Below, in pieces: positions 34,565 through 45,623 of a DNA stretch of 55,677 nt (the stretch's first letter is position 1; the number at the start of each line of letters is the position of its first letter). The DNA is from Saprospiraceae bacterium (GTDB taxonomy: Bacteria > Bacteroidota > Bacteroidia > Chitinophagales > Saprospiraceae), in the NCBI GenBank assembly GCA_027488855.1, contig JAIYAV010000024.1, positions 1 through 55,677 on the forward strand. The letters are read 5' to 3'. The notes beneath the pieces are model-generated. The model was not told where the DNA came from. It was given only the letters and a program-made list of their open reading frames with translations, and searched no databases. Made by a program: the position numbers and the translations under genes.

Positions 34565-37500
34565 ATGATATTCAATGGTAAAGCACAATCGGCTGAAGCG
34601 AAGCGTATTACCTTCAGCAAAACTAAATTTCCCACTCCTTATCCTGATTTCCTTGAAATTCAGCTAAAGTCCTTTCAAGAGTTCTTCCAATTGGAAACAA
34701 CTCCTGAAAATCGGATGAATGAAGGATTGTACAAGGTATTTCAGGAAAATTTCCCAATCACGGATGCGAGAAACATCTTCGTACTCGAGTTTCTGGATTA
34801 CTTTATCGACCCTCCCCGTTACAGCATTGAAGAATGTATGCAACGTGGTTTGACCTATAGCGTCCCGCTTAAGGCCAAATTGCGCTTGTCCTGTAACGAT
34901 GAGGAACACGTCGACTTCCAAACCATTGTACAAGATGTGTTTCTGGGGAACATTCCGTACATGACGCCCAAAGGTACTTTTATGATCAATGGTGCCGAGC
35001 GTGTGATCGTATCACAGCTCCACCGTTCACCAGGGGTATTTTTTGGTCAAAGTGTACACCCCAACGGTACCAAAATCTATTCTGCCCGGGTTATTCCTTT
35101 CAAAGGAGCCTGGATGGAATTTGCTACCGACATCAACACCGTAATGTATGCGTACATCGACCGGAAGAAGAAATTCCCGGTTACTACGCTGTTGCGTGCC
35201 ATCGGTTACGATACCGACAAAGCTATCCTCGATATCTTTGATCTGGCCGATGAAGTAACTGCTACCCGCGAGGCGCTTGAACAAAGCATTGGCCGCAAAT
35301 TGGCTGCCCGTGTATTGCGCAGTTGGACCGAAGACTTCGTAGATGAAGATACCGGTGAAGTGGTTACCATCGAACGGAATGAGATCATTCTGGAACGCGA
35401 CACCATTTTGGACGAAGACAATATTGAAGCAATCCTGGAAGCATCGGTGGCTACAGTCATCCTGCAAAAAGAAGACATCGAACAGGATTACTCCATTATA
35501 TATAACACCTTGCAAAAGGACCCGACCAGTTCTGAACTGGAAGCGGTACAATACATCTATCGCCAGTTGCGCGGTACTGATCCCCCCGATGAGGAAACGG
35601 CACGTGGCATCATCGAGAAGTTGTTCTTCTCTGACAAACGCTACAACCTGGGTGAAGTAGGGCGCTACAAGATCAACAAGAAACTACAGTTGGATATCTC
35701 GGAAGAGGTATTGGTGTTGACCAAAGAAGACATCATCTCCATCGTGCGGTTCCTGGTGACCTTGATGAACCAAATGGCGGAAATCGACGACATCGATCAC
35801 CTGGAAAACCGCCGGGTACGTACCGTAGGTGAGCAATTGTACGCTCAGTTCGGTGTAGGTCTGGCGCGGATGGCTCGTACCATCCGGGAACGGATGAACG
35901 TGCGCGACAACGAGGTATTTACTCCCGTTGACCTGATCAACGCGCGTACCCTTTCCTCGGTAATCAACTCCTTCTTCGGAACCAGCCAATTGTCGCAGTT
36001 CCTGGATCAAACCAACCCTCTGTCGGAAATCACGCACAAGCGGCGTATTTCTGCACTCGGGCCAGGTGGTTTGTCCCGCGAGCGTGCTGGTTTTGAGGTT
36101 CGTGACGTACACTACTCCCACTATGGCCGTCTGTGTACCATCGAAACCCCGGAAGGACCAAACATCGGTTTGATCTCTACCTTGTGCGTACACGCCAAGA
36201 TCAATAAAATGGGCTTCCTCGAAACCCCTTACCGGAAAGTCATTGAAGGTATGGTGGAAAAAGTGGAGCAACCATTGTACTTGTCAGCAGAAGGGGAAGA
36301 CAAAATGCGGATTGCCCAGGCTAATGCCCTGCTGAACAACGATGGTACCTTCGTCCAAGACCGGGTCAAATGCCGTGAGCATGGTGATTTTCCAGTTTTG
36401 ACACCAGAAGAAATCGACTACATGGACGTAGCACCCAACCAAATCGTTGGGGTATCTGCTTCCATGATTCCTTTCTTGGAAAACGACGACGCCAACCGTG
36501 CCTTGATGGGCTCGAACATGCAACGTCAGGCGGTGCCACTGATTCGCCCACACTCGCCAGTAGTAGGTACTGGTTTGGAAGGCAAAGTTGCCCGTGACTC
36601 CCGCATGCTCATCAACGCAGAAGGTGAAGGGGTAATCGAATACGTGGATGCTACCGAAATCCATGTACGTTACGACCGTACACCCGAAGAGCAGCTGATT
36701 TCTTTCGAAGACAACTTGAAGAAATACAACCTCATCAAGTTTACCCGTACCAACCAGGGTACCTGCATCAACCTGCGCCCCATTGTACGCAAAGGCGACC
36801 GAGTTGAAAAAGGACAAATCCTTTGTGATGGTTACGCAACTGAAAAGGGCGAATTGGCTTTGGGCCAAAACATGAAGGTAGCCTTCATGCCCTGGAAAGG
36901 TTACAACTTTGAGGACGCCATCGTGATTTCTGAGCGCGTAGTACGTGAAGACATCTTTACTTCTGTACACATCGAGCACTTTGAAATCGACGTACGCGAC
37001 ACCAAGTTGGGCGAAGAAGAACTCACCAACGATATCCCGAACGTGAGTGAAGAAGCCACCAAAGACCTGGACGAAAACGGAATCATCCGCATCGGTGCCT
37101 GGGTCAAGGAAGGCGACATTCTGATCGGGAAAATCACTCCAAAAGGGGAATCCGATCCTACTCCGGAAGAAAAACTCTTGCGTGCCATCTTTGGTGACAA
37201 AGCCGGCGACGTGAAAGACGCTTCCTTGAAGGCGCCCCCCTCTACTACGGGTGTGATCATCGACAAGCAACTTTTCGCTCGTGCGAAAAAAGATAAAGTG
37301 CAGAAAAACCAGGAGAAAGACGTATTGTCCAAACTGGATGACCAGCACAAAGTCGCGACCAACGAGTTGTTGACCATTTTGGTGGACAAACTGATGCTTT
37401 TGTTGAAAGACAAAACTTCACAAGGTATCCGTACCATTTATGGTGATAACCTGCTGGCCAAAGGGGTAAAATTCACTCAGGACACTCTGCGTGACCTGGA

Positions 37501-38386
37501 TTATACCTCGGTGGACTATACCAACTGGACCGACGAGCCTAAATCCAATGAATTTGTTGCCCGTTTGTTGCACAACTACAGCATCAAACTCAACGAAGAA
37601 ATTGGCCGCTACAAGCGTGAGAAATTCAACGTGAGCATTGGTGACGAACTTCCAGCGGGTGTACTCAAGCTGGCTAAAGTATACATGGCCAAAAAGCGCA
37701 AGCTGAAAGTAGGTGACAAACTTGCTGGACGCCACGGTAACAAAGGTATCGTATCCCGGATCGTTCGGGCTGAAGACATGCCTTTCCTCGAAGATGGAAC
37801 ACCCGTTGACATCGTGTTGAACCCACTGGGGGTACCTTCACGGATGAACTTGGGCCAAATCTTCGAAACCGTATTGGGCTGGGCTGGTGAAAAATTGGGT
37901 GTCAAATTCGCTACACCAATCTTTGACGGGGCTACCCGCGACGAGATTGAAGAGTGGATCCAAAAAACGAGCTTGCCAAGTTTGGGTCAAACTTACCTTT
38001 CTGACGGTGAAACGGGCGACCGCTTCCACCAGCAGGCTACGGTAGGGGTGATCTACATGCTTAAACTCAGCCACATGGTTGACGATAAGATGCACGCACG
38101 TTCCATCGGCCCATACTCGCTCATTACCCAGCAACCATTGGGTGGTAAAGCACAGTTTGGTGGTCAGCGTTTTGGGGAAATGGAAGTTTGGGCACTCGAA
38201 GCATTTGGTGCTGCCAACATCCTCCAGGAATTGCTTACCATCAAGTCCGATGACATCAATGGCCGCGCCAAAGCGTACGAGGCCATCGTTAAAGGAGACA
38301 ACCTTCCAGAACCAAACATTCCGGAGTCCTTCAACGTACTTGTACACGAATTGCGCGGTCTGGCGCTCGATGTGAAATTTGAATAA
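34565..38386 (+). CDS. rpoB: DNA-directed RNA polymerase subunit beta
   Basis: The 1273-residue product forms one pincer and part of the active centre of RNA polymerase. The rifampicin-binding region is normal (about residues 470-520, '[20 protein letters not shown]', '[20 protein letters not shown]'), followed by '[20 protein letters not shown]'. The C-terminal region has '[18 protein letters not shown]' and ends with the anchor '[20 protein letters not shown]' and '[20 protein letters not shown]'. No resistance-type change is evident in the rifampicin cluster. Length fits Bacteroidota RpoB. rpoC follows after a gap filled by a large palindrome. Confidence 0.99.
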   Translation: MIFNGKAQSAEAKRITFSKTKFPTPYPDFLEIQLKSFQEFFQLETTPENRMNEGLYKVFQENFPITDARNIFVLEFLDYFIDPPRYSIEECMQRGLTYSVPLKAKLRLSCNDEEHVDFQTIVQDVFLGNIPYMTPKGTFMINGAERVIVSQLHRSPGVFFGQSVHPNGTKIYSARVIPFKGAWMEFATDINTVMYAYIDRKKKFPVTTLLRAIGYDTDKAILDIFDLADEVTATREALEQSIGRKLAARVLRSWTEDFVDEDTGEVVTIERNEIILERDTILDEDNIEAILEASVATVILQKEDIEQDYSIIYNTLQKDPTSSELEAVQYIYRQLRGTDPPDEETARGIIEKLFFSDKRYNLGEVGRYKINKKLQLDISEEVLVLTKEDIISIVRFLVTLMNQMAEIDDIDHLENRRVRTVGEQLYAQFGVGLARMARTIRERMNVRDNEVFTPVDLINARTLSSVINSFFGTSQLSQFLDQTNPLSEITHKRRISALGPGGLSRERAGFEVRDVHYSHYGRLCTIETPEGPNIGLISTLCVHAKINKMGFLETPYRKVIEGMVEKVEQPLYLSAEGEDKMRIAQANALLNNDGTFVQDRVKCREHGDFPVLTPEEIDYMDVAPNQIVGVSASMIPFLENDDANRALMGSNMQRQAVPLIRPHSPVVGTGLEGKVARDSRMLINAEGEGVIEYVDATEIHVRYDRTPEEQLISFEDNLKKYNLIKFTRTNQGTCINLRPIVRKGDRVEKGQILCDGYATEKGELALGQNMKVAFMPWKGYNFEDAIVISERVVREDIFTSVHIEHFEIDVRDTKLGEEELTNDIPNVSEEATKDLDENGIIRIGAWVKEGDILIGKITPKGESDPTPEEKLLRAIFGDKAGDVKDASLKAPPSTTGVIIDKQLFARAKKDKVQKNQEKDVLSKLDDQHKVATNELLTILVDKLMLLLKDKTSQGIRTIYGDNLLAKGVKFTQDTLRDLDYTSVDYTNWTDEPKSNEFVARLLHNYSIKLNEEIGRYKREKFNVSIGDELPAGVLKLAKVYMAKKRKLKVGDKLAGRHGNKGIVSRIVRAEDMPFLEDGTPVDIVLNPLGVPSRMNLGQIFETVLGWAGEKLGVKFATPIFDGATRDEIEEWIQKTSLPSLGQTYLSDGETGDRFHQQATVGVIYMLKLSHMVDDKMHARSIGPYSLITQQPLGGKAQFGGQRFGEMEVWALEAFGAANILQELLTIKSDDINGRAKAYEAIVKGDNLPEPNIPESFNVLVHELRGLALDVKFE

Positions 38387-38396
38387 ACCTAAAAGC

Positions 38397-38502
38397 TGAG
38401 CAATTGAGGAGTTGAGAAGTTGAGGCTACCGCGAGCGAATTGGACATGTCCTTGTCCAATTCGCTCGCGGTAGCCTCAACTTCTCAACTCTTCAATTGCT
38501 CA
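38397..38502. repeat. Near-perfect 106-bp palindrome (family A) between rpoB and rpoC
   Basis: The left arm 38397-38446 (starting tgagcaattgaggagttgag, ending gcgaattggaca) is matched by the right arm 38453-38502 as its reverse complement with about one mismatch in 50 bases; the loop is six bases. The right arm ends 21 bases before the rpoC ATG. The same arm sequence occurs, decayed, at 211-317. Confidence 0.93.
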
Positions 38503-38523
38503 ACTTCATAAACCTTTAGGAGC

Positions 38524-41500
38524 ATGCCATTCAAAAAGAAGGGTAATATTCAAAATCAAAATTTTGACAGCATCACCATCAGCTTGTCCTCTCCTGACGA
38601 AATTCTGGAGCGTTCTTATGGTGAAGTGCTCAAGCCAGAAACCATCAACTACCGCTCTTACAAGCCGGAACGTGATGGTCTATTCTGCGAGCGCATCTTC
38701 GGGCCTGTCAAGGATTATGAATGCTATTGCGGTAAGTACAAGCGGATCCGCTACAAGGGGATCGTGTGCGACCGTTGTGGGGTTGAGGTAACCGAGAAAA
38801 AAGTTCGCCGGGAGCGGATGGGCCACATCAAACTGGTCGTACCCGTGGTGCACATTTGGTTCTTCAAATCACTGCCTAATAAAATTGGTTATCTGCTCGG
38901 CTTGTCTTCCAAGAAATTGGAGTCAATTGTTTATTACGAGCGCTATGTGGTGATCCAACCAGGGATCAAAGGCAACGAAGGTCTTGGCAACAACGACCTG
39001 CTGACCGAAGAAGAATACCTGGAACACCTGGAATCGCTGCCCGCAGAAAACCAAATGCTGGAAGATACCGATCCCAACAAATTCATCGCCCGCATGGGTG
39101 CTGAAGCAGTGCGTGACATGCTCAACCGCCTGCAGTTGGATCAACTGTCTTACGACCTGCGTCACCAGGCTGCCAACGAAACTTCTCAACAACGTAAGTC
39201 AGAAGCCCTCAAGCGTCTGCGCGTAGTGGAAGCTTTCCGCGATGGCCAAACCCGCATGGAAAACCGCCCCGAATGGGCTGTAATCCAATACCTGCCCGTT
39301 ATTCCACCCGAATTGCGCCCCTTGGTGCCATTGGATGGTGGTCGTTTTGCCAGCTCCGATTTGAACGACTTGTACCGTCGGGTGATCATCCGCAACAACC
39401 GTTTGAAGCGTCTGTTGGAAATCAAAGCCCCTGAGGTCATCTTGCGCAACGAAAAACGGATGTTGCAGGAAGCAGTCGACTCTTTGTTCGACAACTCCCG
39501 CAAATCCAATGCCGTAAAAGCGGAAGGTGGTCGTCCACTCAAATCTTTGAGTGACATCCTTAAAGGTAAGCAAGGTCGTTTCCGTCAAAACTTGTTGGGT
39601 AAGCGGGTAGACTACTCTGGTCGTTCAGTAATCGTAGTAGGTCCAACCTTGAAACTGCACGAGTGTGGTTTGCCCAAAGGGATGGCAGCCGAATTGTTCA
39701 AACCCTTCATCATCCGCAAACTCATCGAGCGCGGTATCGTGAAGACGGTTAAATCGGCCAAAAAACTCGTAGACCGTAAGGATCCCGTAATCTGGGAAAT
39801 CCTCGAAAATATCCTGAAGGGGCACCCCGTGCTCCTCAACCGTGCCCCAACTTTGCACCGTTTGTCGATCCAGTCCTTCCAGCCTCGTTTGGTAGAAGGT
39901 AAGGCGATCCAGTTGCACCCATTGGTGTGTAGCTCGTTCAACGCCGACTTCGACGGTGACCAGATGGCGGTACACGTACCCCTGAGCCAGGCGGCGATTT
40001 TGGAAGCTCAAATGTTGATGCTTTCTTCGCACAACATGCTCAACCCTCAAAACGGTACGCCGATCACCCTGCCTTCACAGGACATGGTATTGGGTCTGTA
40101 CTACATCACCAAGGAGCGAAAAACCATTGGTAATGTCATCGTGAAAGGGGAAGACATGAAGTTCTACTCTCCTGAAGAGGTAATCATTGCCCTCAATGAA
40201 GGAAAGGTAGACTTGCACGCCAGAATCAAAGTACGCGTTCCGGTAGAAGTAGACGGCAAACTGGTCAAAAAATTGACCGAAACCACCGTTGGTCGGGTCT
40301 TGTTCAATGAGGTAATGCCAGCTGGTGTGCCTTTCCAGAACACCCTGATGACCAAGAAAAACCTGAAATCGGTAATTGGTGAAGTAATCGAACGCACCGA
40401 TTTTGCGGTGACTGCCGATTTTCTTGACGACATCAAAGACATGGGCTTTACCTGGGCCTTCCGAGGTGGTTTGTCCTTTAACCTTGGCGACTTGATCACG
40501 CCTTCCATCAAGCAAGATGCACTGGAAGAAGCGCAAGGCGAAGTCGACGAAGTGTGGGACAACTACAACATGGGTTTGATCACCAACAACGAGCGTTACA
40601 ACCAGATCATCGACCGTTGGACGTATGCGGACAACCGCATTACTGATACGCTGATGCGCGAGTTGGCCAGCCACAAGCAGGGCTTTAACTCGGTGTTCAT
40701 GATGCTTGACTCCGGTGCACGTGGTTCCAAACAACAAATTAAACAGTTGTGCGGTCTGCGGGGCTTGATGGCCAAACCACGTAAGTCTGGTGACACAGGT
40801 GGAGCGGTTATCGAAAACCCGATCTTGTCCAACTTTGTGGATGGTCTGTCCGTTCTTGAGTATTTCATCTCTACGCACGGTGCGCGTAAAGGTCTTGCGG
40901 ATACCGCCCTTAAAACGGCAGACGCAGGTTACTTGACCCGTCGTTTGGTGGACGTCGCTCAGGACGTAATCATCCTGGAAGAAGACTGTAGCACTTTGCG
41001 CGGCCTGGAAACAGTGGCGCTCAAAGACAACGACAAAGTGATTGAACCATTGGTATCCCGTATCGAAGGTCGGTATACTTTGCACGATATTGTACACCCC
41101 GTTTCCGAAGAACTCATCCTCTCAGCAGGTGATTTCATCGATCCAAAAACGGCTGAATACATCGAACAAATTGGGGTTGAAACGATCACCATCCGCTCCG
41201 TACTGACTTGTGAAGCCAAGCGTGGGGTTTGTGCCAAATGTTATGGTAAAAACTTGGCGAATGGTCGCATTGCTGAAGAAGGTGACGCAGTAGGGATTAT
41301 TGCAGCACAATCCATCGGTGAACCAGGTACTCAGTTGACACTGCGTACTTTCCACACGGGGGGTACCGCATCTTTGTCCAAAACTGAGTCTGAGATCGTT
41401 GCCAAGTTCCCGGGTAAAATTGAATTTGACGGCGTCAAACTGACTGAAGCACCGGATGAAAACGGCGCCCGGGTAGTTCTGTCTCGTACTGGTGAGCTCC

Positions 41501-42822
41501 GGATTGTCGATGCAGATACGGGCAAGCAATACGTTGCCGTGCACGTACCTTACGGCTCGTCCTTGAGTGTATTGGAAGGAGACATCGTGAGCAAAGGCCA
41601 GATGCTTTGTAACTGGGACCCTTTCAACGCGGTAATCATCTCCGAATTCTCGGGTATCGCCAAATTCGACTCAATCGAAGACGGGGTTACCTTCCGGATT
41701 GAACGTGACGAACAAACGGGCTTCTCCGAAAAGGTCATCATTGAAAGTAAGAACAAGCGGAAAATTCCGGTGATCTTCATCATGAGCCCCGACGGAGTAG
41801 AACTCAAAACGTATACCTTGCCAGTGGGGTCATACATCTCGATTGAAGATGGCGTGACCATTACTGCGGGCGATAAAATTGCCAAGATTCCACGGAAACT
41901 GGGTAAGATCCAGGATATCACGGGTGGTCTGCCTCGGGTAACTGAGCTTTTCGAAGCACGTAACCCATCTAACCCCGCCATCGTTTCTGAAATCGACGGT
42001 GTGGTGAACTTCGGCAAGATCAAACGGGGTAACCGCGAAGTCTCCGTAACCGCCAAGGACGGCCAAGTCAGAAAGTACCTGATTGGTTTGAGCAAACACA
42101 TCCTGGTACAAGATGGCGACTTCGTGCGCGCTGGTACACCACTTTCTGACGGTACCATCGCCCCACGCGACATCTTGTCCATCAAAGGGCCATTTGCAGT
42201 ACAGCAGTACCTCGTGAATGGTGTCCAGGAAGTATACCGCTCACAGGGTATCACCATCAACAACAAACACATCGAGGTAATTGTACGCCAGATGATGCGC
42301 CGAGTGTTGATCGAAGACCCAGGCGATACGAGCTTCCTCGAAGGTGAAACGGTGGACAAAATGGAATTCCTGGAGCAAAACGACTGGATTTTCGACAAGA
42401 AAATCGTCGTGGAATCCGGCGAATCCAACCGCTTGAAGCCAGGCCAGTTGGTGACTTTGCGCCAAATTCGGGAAGAAAACTCTTTCCTTAAGCGCAACGA
42501 CCGCCAGTTGGTGGAATACCGCGATGCCGTAGCCTCTACTTCCAGCCCACAATTGTTGGGGATCACCAAGGCTTCCTTGGGTACCAACAGCTGGATCTCG
42601 GCTGCATCCTTCCAGGAAACCACCAAGGTGTTGAGTACGGCTGCCATCGGTGCCAAAACCGACAACTTGATGGGCTTGAAAGAGAACGTAATCGTCGGCA
42701 AACGTATCCCAGCGGGTACTGGCCAACGCAAGTTCGACAACATCATCGTAACGCATAAAGACCGTGCTGCTGAACTGGAGTCCCGCTACCACCAGTTCGA
42801 CGACATGGAAGATGAAGATTGA
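38524..42822 (+). CDS. rpoC: DNA-directed RNA polymerase subunit beta'
   Basis: The 1432-residue product carries the catalytic centre. It has the N-terminal zinc ribbon (about residues 66-86, [20 protein letters not shown]), the Mg-binding [16 protein letters not shown] (about 473-488), the second zinc site '[16 protein letters not shown]' (about 896-911) with the earlier Cys of 'EEDCSTLRG', and the trigger/bridge region '[20 protein letters not shown]'. The C-terminus ends with an acidic DDMEDED tail. The sequence is complete. Transcription should end at a strong terminator at 42988-43028. Confidence 0.99.
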   Translation: MPFKKKGNIQNQNFDSITISLSSPDEILERSYGEVLKPETINYRSYKPERDGLFCERIFGPVKDYECYCGKYKRIRYKGIVCDRCGVEVTEKKVRRERMGHIKLVVPVVHIWFFKSLPNKIGYLLGLSSKKLESIVYYERYVVIQPGIKGNEGLGNNDLLTEEEYLEHLESLPAENQMLEDTDPNKFIARMGAEAVRDMLNRLQLDQLSYDLRHQAANETSQQRKSEALKRLRVVEAFRDGQTRMENRPEWAVIQYLPVIPPELRPLVPLDGGRFASSDLNDLYRRVIIRNNRLKRLLEIKAPEVILRNEKRMLQEAVDSLFDNSRKSNAVKAEGGRPLKSLSDILKGKQGRFRQNLLGKRVDYSGRSVIVVGPTLKLHECGLPKGMAAELFKPFIIRKLIERGIVKTVKSAKKLVDRKDPVIWEILENILKGHPVLLNRAPTLHRLSIQSFQPRLVEGKAIQLHPLVCSSFNADFDGDQMAVHVPLSQAAILEAQMLMLSSHNMLNPQNGTPITLPSQDMVLGLYYITKERKTIGNVIVKGEDMKFYSPEEVIIALNEGKVDLHARIKVRVPVEVDGKLVKKLTETTVGRVLFNEVMPAGVPFQNTLMTKKNLKSVIGEVIERTDFAVTADFLDDIKDMGFTWAFRGGLSFNLGDLITPSIKQDALEEAQGEVDEVWDNYNMGLITNNERYNQIIDRWTYADNRITDTLMRELASHKQGFNSVFMMLDSGARGSKQQIKQLCGLRGLMAKPRKSGDTGGAVIENPILSNFVDGLSVLEYFISTHGARKGLADTALKTADAGYLTRRLVDVAQDVIILEEDCSTLRGLETVALKDNDKVIEPLVSRIEGRYTLHDIVHPVSEELILSAGDFIDPKTAEYIEQIGVETITIRSVLTCEAKRGVCAKCYGKNLANGRIAEEGDAVGIIAAQSIGEPGTQLTLRTFHTGGTASLSKTESEIVAKFPGKIEFDGVKLTEAPDENGARVVLSRTGELRIVDADTGKQYVAVHVPYGSSLSVLEGDIVSKGQMLCNWDPFNAVIISEFSGIAKFDSIEDGVTFRIERDEQTGFSEKVIIESKNKRKIPVIFIMSPDGVELKTYTLPVGSYISIEDGVTITAGDKIAKIPRKLGKIQDITGGLPRVTELFEARNPSNPAIVSEIDGVVNFGKIKRGNREVSVTAKDGQVRKYLIGLSKHILVQDGDFVRAGTPLSDGTIAPRDILSIKGPFAVQQYLVNGVQEVYRSQGITINNKHIEVIVRQMMRRVLIEDPGDTSFLEGETVDKMEFLEQNDWIFDKKIVVESGESNRLKPGQLVTLRQIREENSFLKRNDRQLVEYRDAVASTSSPQLLGITKASLGTNSWISAASFQETTKVLSTAAIGAKTDNLMGLKENVIVGKRIPAGTGQRKFDNIIVTHKDRAAELESRYHQFDDMEDED

Positions 42823-42895
42823 GTGTGAAGGTGTGATCGTGTGAAAGTGTGGGTGTGATGGAGCTTTGAGCTGAACATCTTACCCTCACGCTCAG
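42823..42895. repeat. GTGTGA-type low-complexity stretch after rpoC
   Basis: gtgtgaaggtgtgatcgtgt and the following bases repeat GTGTG with 1-3 base spacers from 42824 to about 42858. A similar GT-rich run lies in the loop of the left-edge palindrome (241-272). Its meaning is unknown. Confidence 0.5.
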
Positions 42896-42899
42896 CCAA

Positions 42900-42982
42900 C
42901 CCACGGAAATCCCACGATTTAAATCGTGGGTTAAATCCGTGGGAGGCCACATGCCACCTCCGCCCACGGATTTATCCGTGGG
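42900..42982. repeat. Nested and single family B hairpins after rpoC
   Basis: An outer hairpin (cccacgga at 42900-42907, tccgtggg at 42936-42943) is split by an inner complete hairpin, cccacgatttaaatcgtggg (42911-42930). A third, cccacggatttatccgtggg, lies at 42963-42982 and has the same arms as the outer one. Confidence 0.88.
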
Positions 42983-42987
42983 AAAGC

Positions 42988-43028
42988 CGGATGGATCGAC
43001 ACAACGTTGGTCCATCCGCTTTTTTTTT
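42988..43028 (+). terminator. Rho-independent terminator of the rpoBC operon
   Basis: cggatgga (42988-42995) pairs with tccatccg (43011-43018), followed by ctttttttttt (nine T). Confidence 0.88.
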
Positions 43029-43055
43029 CCCACCAACAAGCACCGTACCCCTCGT

Positions 43056-44258
43056 TCACCCTCCCGTACAAGTACAACAACCCTCACTTAAGGCAACGGC
43101 CCACAACAATTGGGTTTCTATCCCCACTATTTGAGTATTTGGCAAAATCGAGTTCATACTCCCCAAATTAACCCGGCCAAAAGCACTGAGGTCAAATTGG
43201 GGGATACTCGCACCATAGGGGCTCAAGGCATTTCTCGCGGTTGACAAATGATTCTGGATCACATTTTGGACTGCTACCGGCATAGGCGTTGGCATACCCT
43301 GACGGCTGCTCGCCCAGGCTTGCGCTGCACCCAAGTGGATACCTCCGATGTACAGTGCACTGATGTGTACGTTGTTGTCGCAGCTTAGTCTGAGGTTTTG
43401 TACCACCGCTTGTAAATCGCGGATCAGGGTTTCGGTTTCGACAATCAGTTGTCGGGTGCCTGTGCCAGCCAATGCACCGCGTAAGTTTTGAATCCGACCA
43501 CGATCGAATCCAATACACTGCATGATTCCTAAGGTAGCATCTAGCATGTTCAAGGCATCGGAACAGGCAGTGACAGCATCTGGGGTCAACATCGGTGGCT
43601 CGGTGGACATGCGTCCCCAAACCGTGCCCAGGGCTTGGGCAGCAAAGTAAAAGCTGGACAACTCCGCCCGGCAAAGTTTTTGAGTGATGGGCGGATTGTT
43701 AACCGGAGGCGCGGCGTTACTCGATTTTTTGACCCAAACCTGATTGTTCCAGGTGATGGAATTGCCATCGGCGGATACATTGGCAATGGCATTGTTCCAT
43801 TCTGGGATGGTGATGGTATTGGCACTGGTAAAAAAACCAGGCAAATTTTTTCCCTGATAAGTGAGGGTGAAAAAAGTGTTGTCTTGTTCAACTGGGTAAA
43901 GTTCTTGAGGGAAGGCCGCCAAGCTCCAGCTTCCTGCGATGGACGGATACCCGGAAAAGGGGCTTCTCGTCCAAATTTGATTGTTCCAGAGCAGCCCCTG
44001 ACCACCAGTGGTGAGTGTAGCGGAGGCATTCCATTGGGTCGCAAAAACGGTGGTGGCATTGGTGAAATACCCATTGCTGCGGTTGGTTCCGATGGTGAAA
44101 ACCAGATTGTTGGCTTGTTGGGTAATGGTGCAGGGGATTTCCGCCCGGCCATTGGAGTACCAGGTGCCGAGGATTTGGTTTTGGGCTGTCAACTGGAAGG
44201 GTAACATTCCAAGGATGCACGTAGCAAAAAGGAGGTAAAAACGAGGTCGAAGTTTCAT
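43056..44258 (-). CDS. Secreted protein with two internal beta repeats
   Basis: The 400-residue product has a signal peptide (MKLRPRFYLLFATCILGMLP, cleavage likely after LTAQ). Two related units of about 70 residues follow: unit 1 (about 29-98) runs from 'ILGTWYSNGRAEIPCTITQ' to 'LLWNNQIWTRSPF', and unit 2 (about 107-174) from 'IAGSWSLAAFPQELYPVEQD' to 'ITWNNQVWVKKSS'. Each has G-x-W at the start, a mid W and the end motif 'tWNNQ.W'. A Pro-rich linker leads to a mostly helical C-terminal half that ends with a CCTC motif. I do not recognise a named family. It is convergent with rpoC and not in the glycan operon. Confidence 0.75.
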   Translation of the reverse strand: MKLRPRFYLLFATCILGMLPFQLTAQNQILGTWYSNGRAEIPCTITQQANNLVFTIGTNRSNGYFTNATTVFATQWNASATLTTGGQGLLWNNQIWTRSPFSGYPSIAGSWSLAAFPQELYPVEQDNTFFTLTYQGKNLPGFFTSANTITIPEWNNAIANVSADGNSITWNNQVWVKKSSNAAPPVNNPPITQKLCRAELSSFYFAAQALGTVWGRMSTEPPMLTPDAVTACSDALNMLDATLGIMQCIGFDRGRIQNLRGALAGTGTRQLIVETETLIRDLQAVVQNLRLSCDNNVHISALYIGGIHLGAAQAWASSRQGMPTPMPVAVQNVIQNHLSTARNALSPYGASIPQFDLSAFGRVNLGSMNSILPNTQIVGIETQLLWAVALSEGCCTCTGG

Positions 44259-44431
44259 GGTACTGTAGTTTTTTACGGCATAAAGAATAGATGGTTTTTT
44301 AAAATTAAATAAAAAATAGATTATGTCAAAATTTAGCGTGTGATGGATTTTTCAGCTATCGAATTTCTACACGTGCACTTTTTCTCCTCTAGAAAAAGTG
44401 TACGCATAGAACCCCAGGAGTTAAAAACCCC

Positions 44432-45004
44432 TTAAAAACTGCGTTGAGCGATAAAGCAAATTTGCGCAAGTGCCGCATCTAAAGTCTGGTCAATCCAGCC
44501 CAGGTTGTAGTTGTAATCATTGTCTTCAAGCCCTGCACTTATCCAGGTACAACCCAAGTGCTCCAGGATGGGCCGCACGTCATTTTCGATATGGTAGTGG
44601 TTGGCCCTGCCCACTTTTGAGCGCGATAGATGCAGTGAAAAACTCTGGGTATGGTTGGGATTGAACTTCGAGGGCCAGAGGTGGTGTTCAAAAAGGGTGT
44701 AGTCGGGCACAACGACATACAGATAACCCCCAGGTTTGGTGACGCGAACCCAGTTTGTCAAGGAAATGGCTACGTCTTCCAAGTGTTCTAAACAATGGGA
44801 GGAGTACACAAAATCCAGACTGCCGTCCGGCACCGATTCCAATAATTGGCCGTCACCATCGGAGCGATCCCAGGCGCGCACGTTGCCATAGGGCACGCTG
44901 AGCGGGGCAGGGCCTGCGCCCACATCAATTCCGTTGCCCTTGAGGTATTTGTCGAAATCGCCGCGTTGGCTGCGCATTTCGTAACATTTAGCTGTTTCTT
45001 TCAT
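44432..45004 (-). CDS. Class I SAM-dependent methyltransferase
   Basis: The 190-residue product has methyltransferase motif I 'GNGIDVGAGPAPLSVPYG' (about residues 24-41), then 'VPDGSLDFVYSSHCLEHLED' and 'VTKPGGYLYVVVPDYTLFEH', the Methyltransf_11 pattern. It probably methylates a sugar or lipid in surface-glycan synthesis, as judged from the neighbours. It follows the gmhA-like gene by 2 bases and is the last gene of the minus-strand cluster. The acceptor cannot be deduced. Confidence 0.85.
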   Translation of the reverse strand: MKETAKCYEMRSQRGDFDKYLKGNGIDVGAGPAPLSVPYGNVRAWDRSDGDGQLLESVPDGSLDFVYSSHCLEHLEDVAISLTNWVRVTKPGGYLYVVVPDYTLFEHHLWPSKFNPNHTQSFSLHLSRSKVGRANHYHIENDVRPILEHLGCTWISAGLEDNDYNYNLGWIDQTLDAALAQICFIAQRSF

Positions 45005-45006
45005 GA

Positions 45007-45612
45007 TCAGTTTTTATTTTCAATTTTCTCTGCCGAAAGCAGGGCTTCATTTTTCATTTTTTCCATCAAAACCAATACCACGTAATGGAAAATAATGGAA
45101 TGGATGCTCTCTGCTGAGCACATATCGTTTAGCGGTACGTGTACAGAGGCTTGGTTGATTTTTCGCAGCTTCCCACCGTCAAAACCAGTTACACCCACCG
45201 TAGCAAGTTGATGCTCATTGGCCCATTTTACGGCGCTGAGGATGTTGGGACTGTTGCCCGACCCACTTATGGCGATCAACACATCCCCGGGGTTGGCATA
45301 CGTTTGTAGTTGTTGCTCAAATACCTGGTCATAACCATCGTCATTGCCCAATGCACTCATGAATGCCACATTGTCGGTGAGGCTTAAGGCCCTGATTCTT
45401 TTTGGAAAATCAATGGAGACCCTTGTTCCTTTGGCCAAATCCTGGGCAAAATGGGAGGCATTTGCCGCCGATCCTCCGTTGCCGATCACAAAAACGGTCT
45501 TGTCTTTTAAATAGGCATCGTAAAGGATGGAAACCAAATGGGTGATTTGATTTTCGTCTACAGCAAGCACCGCACGCTGTAAGTAGGTTGAATAGTCCCG
45601 AAAATTTTCCAT
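45007..45612 (-). CDS. gmhA: D-sedoheptulose-7-phosphate isomerase (SIS domain)
   Basis: The 201-residue product matches GmhA, which converts sedoheptulose 7-phosphate to D-glycero-D-manno-heptose 7-phosphate, the first step of ADP- or GDP-heptose synthesis. The SIS signature is 'VFVIGNGGSAANASHFAQDL' (about residues 44-63), then 'FMSALGNDDGYDQVFEQQL' and 'GDVLIAISGSGNSPNILSAV'. The ATG at 45612 is chosen; a GTG at 45648 would overlap the preceding gene by 25 bases. The neighbouring hddA and hddC homologues point to the GDP-D-alpha-D-heptose branch. Confidence 0.88.
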   Translation of the reverse strand: MENFRDYSTYLQRAVLAVDENQITHLVSILYDAYLKDKTVFVIGNGGSAANASHFAQDLAKGTRVSIDFPKRIRALSLTDNVAFMSALGNDDGYDQVFEQQLQTYANPGDVLIAISGSGNSPNILSAVKWANEHQLATVGVTGFDGGKLRKINQASVHVPLNDMCSAESIHSIIFHYVVLVLMEKMKNEALLSAEKIENKN

Positions 45613-45623
45613 ACAAAATTGGA

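Noticed and set aside
28194-42982. CRISPR array
   Set aside because: The repeats are self-complementary hairpins with irregular spacing and no constant-length spacers, and there are no cas genes.
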